Assembly (NCBI GenBank): GCA_028710415.1 | Contig: JAQTUE010000013.1 | Span: forward strand, 97,521-161,520 | Source: Paludibacter sp. | Lineage (GTDB): Bacteria > Bacteroidota > Bacteroidia > Bacteroidales > Paludibacteraceae | Length of the DNA stretch: 64,000 nucleotides | Direction of reading: 5' to 3' | Shown here: piece by piece, positions 63,297-64,000 of the stretch | Numbering within the stretch: position 1 is the stretch's first letter | Layout: every line of letters starts with the position of its first letter | Notes under the pieces: model-generated | Database searches by the model: none | What the model saw: only the letters and a program-made list of their open reading frames with translations | Told to the model about the DNA's origin: nothing | Made by a program: the position numbers and the translations under genes

Positions 63297-63387
63297 TGTG
63301 AATTATATAACTTATAGGCATAATTATGTAACATGTAAATATTTAAGTTCAATTACCTTTGTTTAGTTATGAAAAGCTATTTATAAC
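63297..63387 (+). promoter_or_regulatory. Regulon promoter site I with compensated 5' stem-loop
   Basis: TGTGAATTATATAACT (63297-63312) has ATATAA at 63305. ATGTAA is at 63326 (21 bp), and TACCTTTG at 63354-63361 (28 bp). The stem is GTTATGAA-AAGCTA-TTTATAAC (63366-63387): an 8-bp stem of different sequence but the same position and 6-nt loop. Confidence 0.78.
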
Positions 63388-63410
63388 ACAAACTTAATAA
63401 AAATTACACA

Positions 63411-64000
63411 ATGAAAACAAAACTACTTATTGCTTTATCTGCAGTTTTACTATTCTTACTGCCTGTTTCGGGTATTGCTTCATCTATTAATTTAGGTACA
63501 GCTGCCAATTTTGTTCTTTTCTCTACGAATGGATCGGTTAGTAATACCGGTATAACTCATTTAACCGGTAATGTAGGAACCAATAACGGCTCCAGTACCG
63601 GTTTTGGAAATGTGAATGGGGTAATGCACGATATGAATGGAACCAGTGCCCAATGTGCTGCCGATCTATTGATTGCATACAATAAATTGAACAGTACAGT
63701 ACCAACCTTTTTTCCTGCACCATTACTTGGTAACGGCGTTACTTTAATACCGGGTGTATATTCAATTAGTGGCGCATCCACTTTAAATTTAGGCCTGACA
63801 TTGGATGCCAAAGGTGATCCAAATGCTGAATTCATCTTTCAATTAAATGGTTCGTTCTCTGCGAATGCCGAATCAAAAATCCATTTGATTAATGGTGCAT
63901 TGGCCTGCAATGTATACTGGAAAGTTGAAGGACTGGTAAGCCTGGCTCCCGGAACATCCATGAAAGGAACTATTATTGCCAACAATGCAGCGATTATTGT
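63411..64000 (+). CDS. DUF3494 (ice-binding-like) protein, 3' end outside window
   Basis: The frame is open from the ATG at 63411 to the window end (196 codons). The signal peptide (MKTKLLIALSAVLLFLLPVSG) is followed by a DUF3494 domain almost parallel to the first domain of the 60412 protein (INLGTAANFVLFSTNGSVSNTG, GFGNVNGVMHDMNG, LDAKGDPNAEFIFQLNGS, ALACNVYWKVEGLVSLAPGTS). By analogy a second DUF3494 domain and a type IX tail may follow beyond the window. It has its own copy of the shared promoter. Confidence 0.9.
   Translation, partial: MKTKLLIALSAVLLFLLPVSGIASSINLGTAANFVLFSTNGSVSNTGITHLTGNVGTNNGSSTGFGNVNGVMHDMNGTSAQCAADLLIAYNKLNSTVPTFFPAPLLGNGVTLIPGVYSISGASTLNLGLTLDAKGDPNAEFIFQLNGSFSANAESKIHLINGALACNVYWKVEGLVSLAPGTSMKGTIIANNAAII

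Overview
The window is AT-rich DNA from a member of the Bacteroidota, most likely a Bacteroidales-type anaerobe or microaerobe. Several features point there: the -7 promoter element TAnnTTTG recurs in front of many genes, Shine-Dalgarno sites are mostly absent, and the window encodes type IX secretion C-terminal tails, DUF3494 (ice-binding-like) proteins, OmpA proteins with thrombospondin type 3 repeats, DUF4382 lipoproteins and TonB-dependent receptors. Species cannot be fixed from the sequence alone.

Layout. 1-2455: a partial secreted M6 metalloprotease and a DUF486 membrane protein, both on the minus strand. 2714-4951: four tRNA genes (Gly-GCC, Leu-CAG, Leu-GAG, Thr-CGT) around a 1.5 kb gene-free stretch that holds a duplicated, nested inverted-repeat element. 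4997-15481: a plus-strand locus in which two [small membrane protein + TonB-dependent receptor] cassettes bracket a PAT/AmpG-like permease and the last three steps of haem synthesis (hemN, hemG/hemY-type oxidase, hemH). This looks like a porphyrin or haem-precursor salvage locus. 15854-22088 (minus): a complete 2-oxoacid (pyruvate-type) dehydrogenase operon E1alpha-E1beta-E2-E3 with a lipoate ligase and a TIGR02757 protein. Its E3 lacks the first redox cysteine. 22318-25453 (minus): a broken small gene, a J-domain/KTSC protein and a large SPFH (flotillin-like) protein. 25975-29398 (plus): a DUF4382 lipoprotein and a secreted pectate lyase. 29526-42105 (minus): an FMN reductase, a GntP permease, a DUF2442/DUF4160 pair, a fused carbamoyl-phosphate synthase of eukaryote-like type, prfC, an OMPP1/FadL-type porin and a Gly/Tyr/Ser-rich secreted protein. 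42374-64000 (plus): prmA, then an envelope and surface-protein region with a Thivi_2564 membrane protein, four OmpA-family proteins, an AsmA/DUF748 protein and five DUF3494 proteins, the last running off the end.

The strongest new signal is a shared promoter architecture in front of ten of these surface or envelope genes (25.9, 43.8, 45.9, 47.6, 49.7, 54.4, 57.7, 60.3, 62.1 and 63.3 kb). A half-site TGTGAATnATGTAACT is followed exactly 21 bp later by a second ATGTAA half-site. Exactly 28 bp after that lies the -7 element, with no clear -33 element. Seven of the ten then carry a clear short stem-loop just where transcription should begin (mostly GTGAA-N6-TTCAC); in two of those seven the stem sequence changes but the pairing is kept. 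Two full helical turns between direct repeats suggest a dimeric activator, possibly of LytTR type, controlling a cell-surface regulon. No regulator gene is visible in the window.
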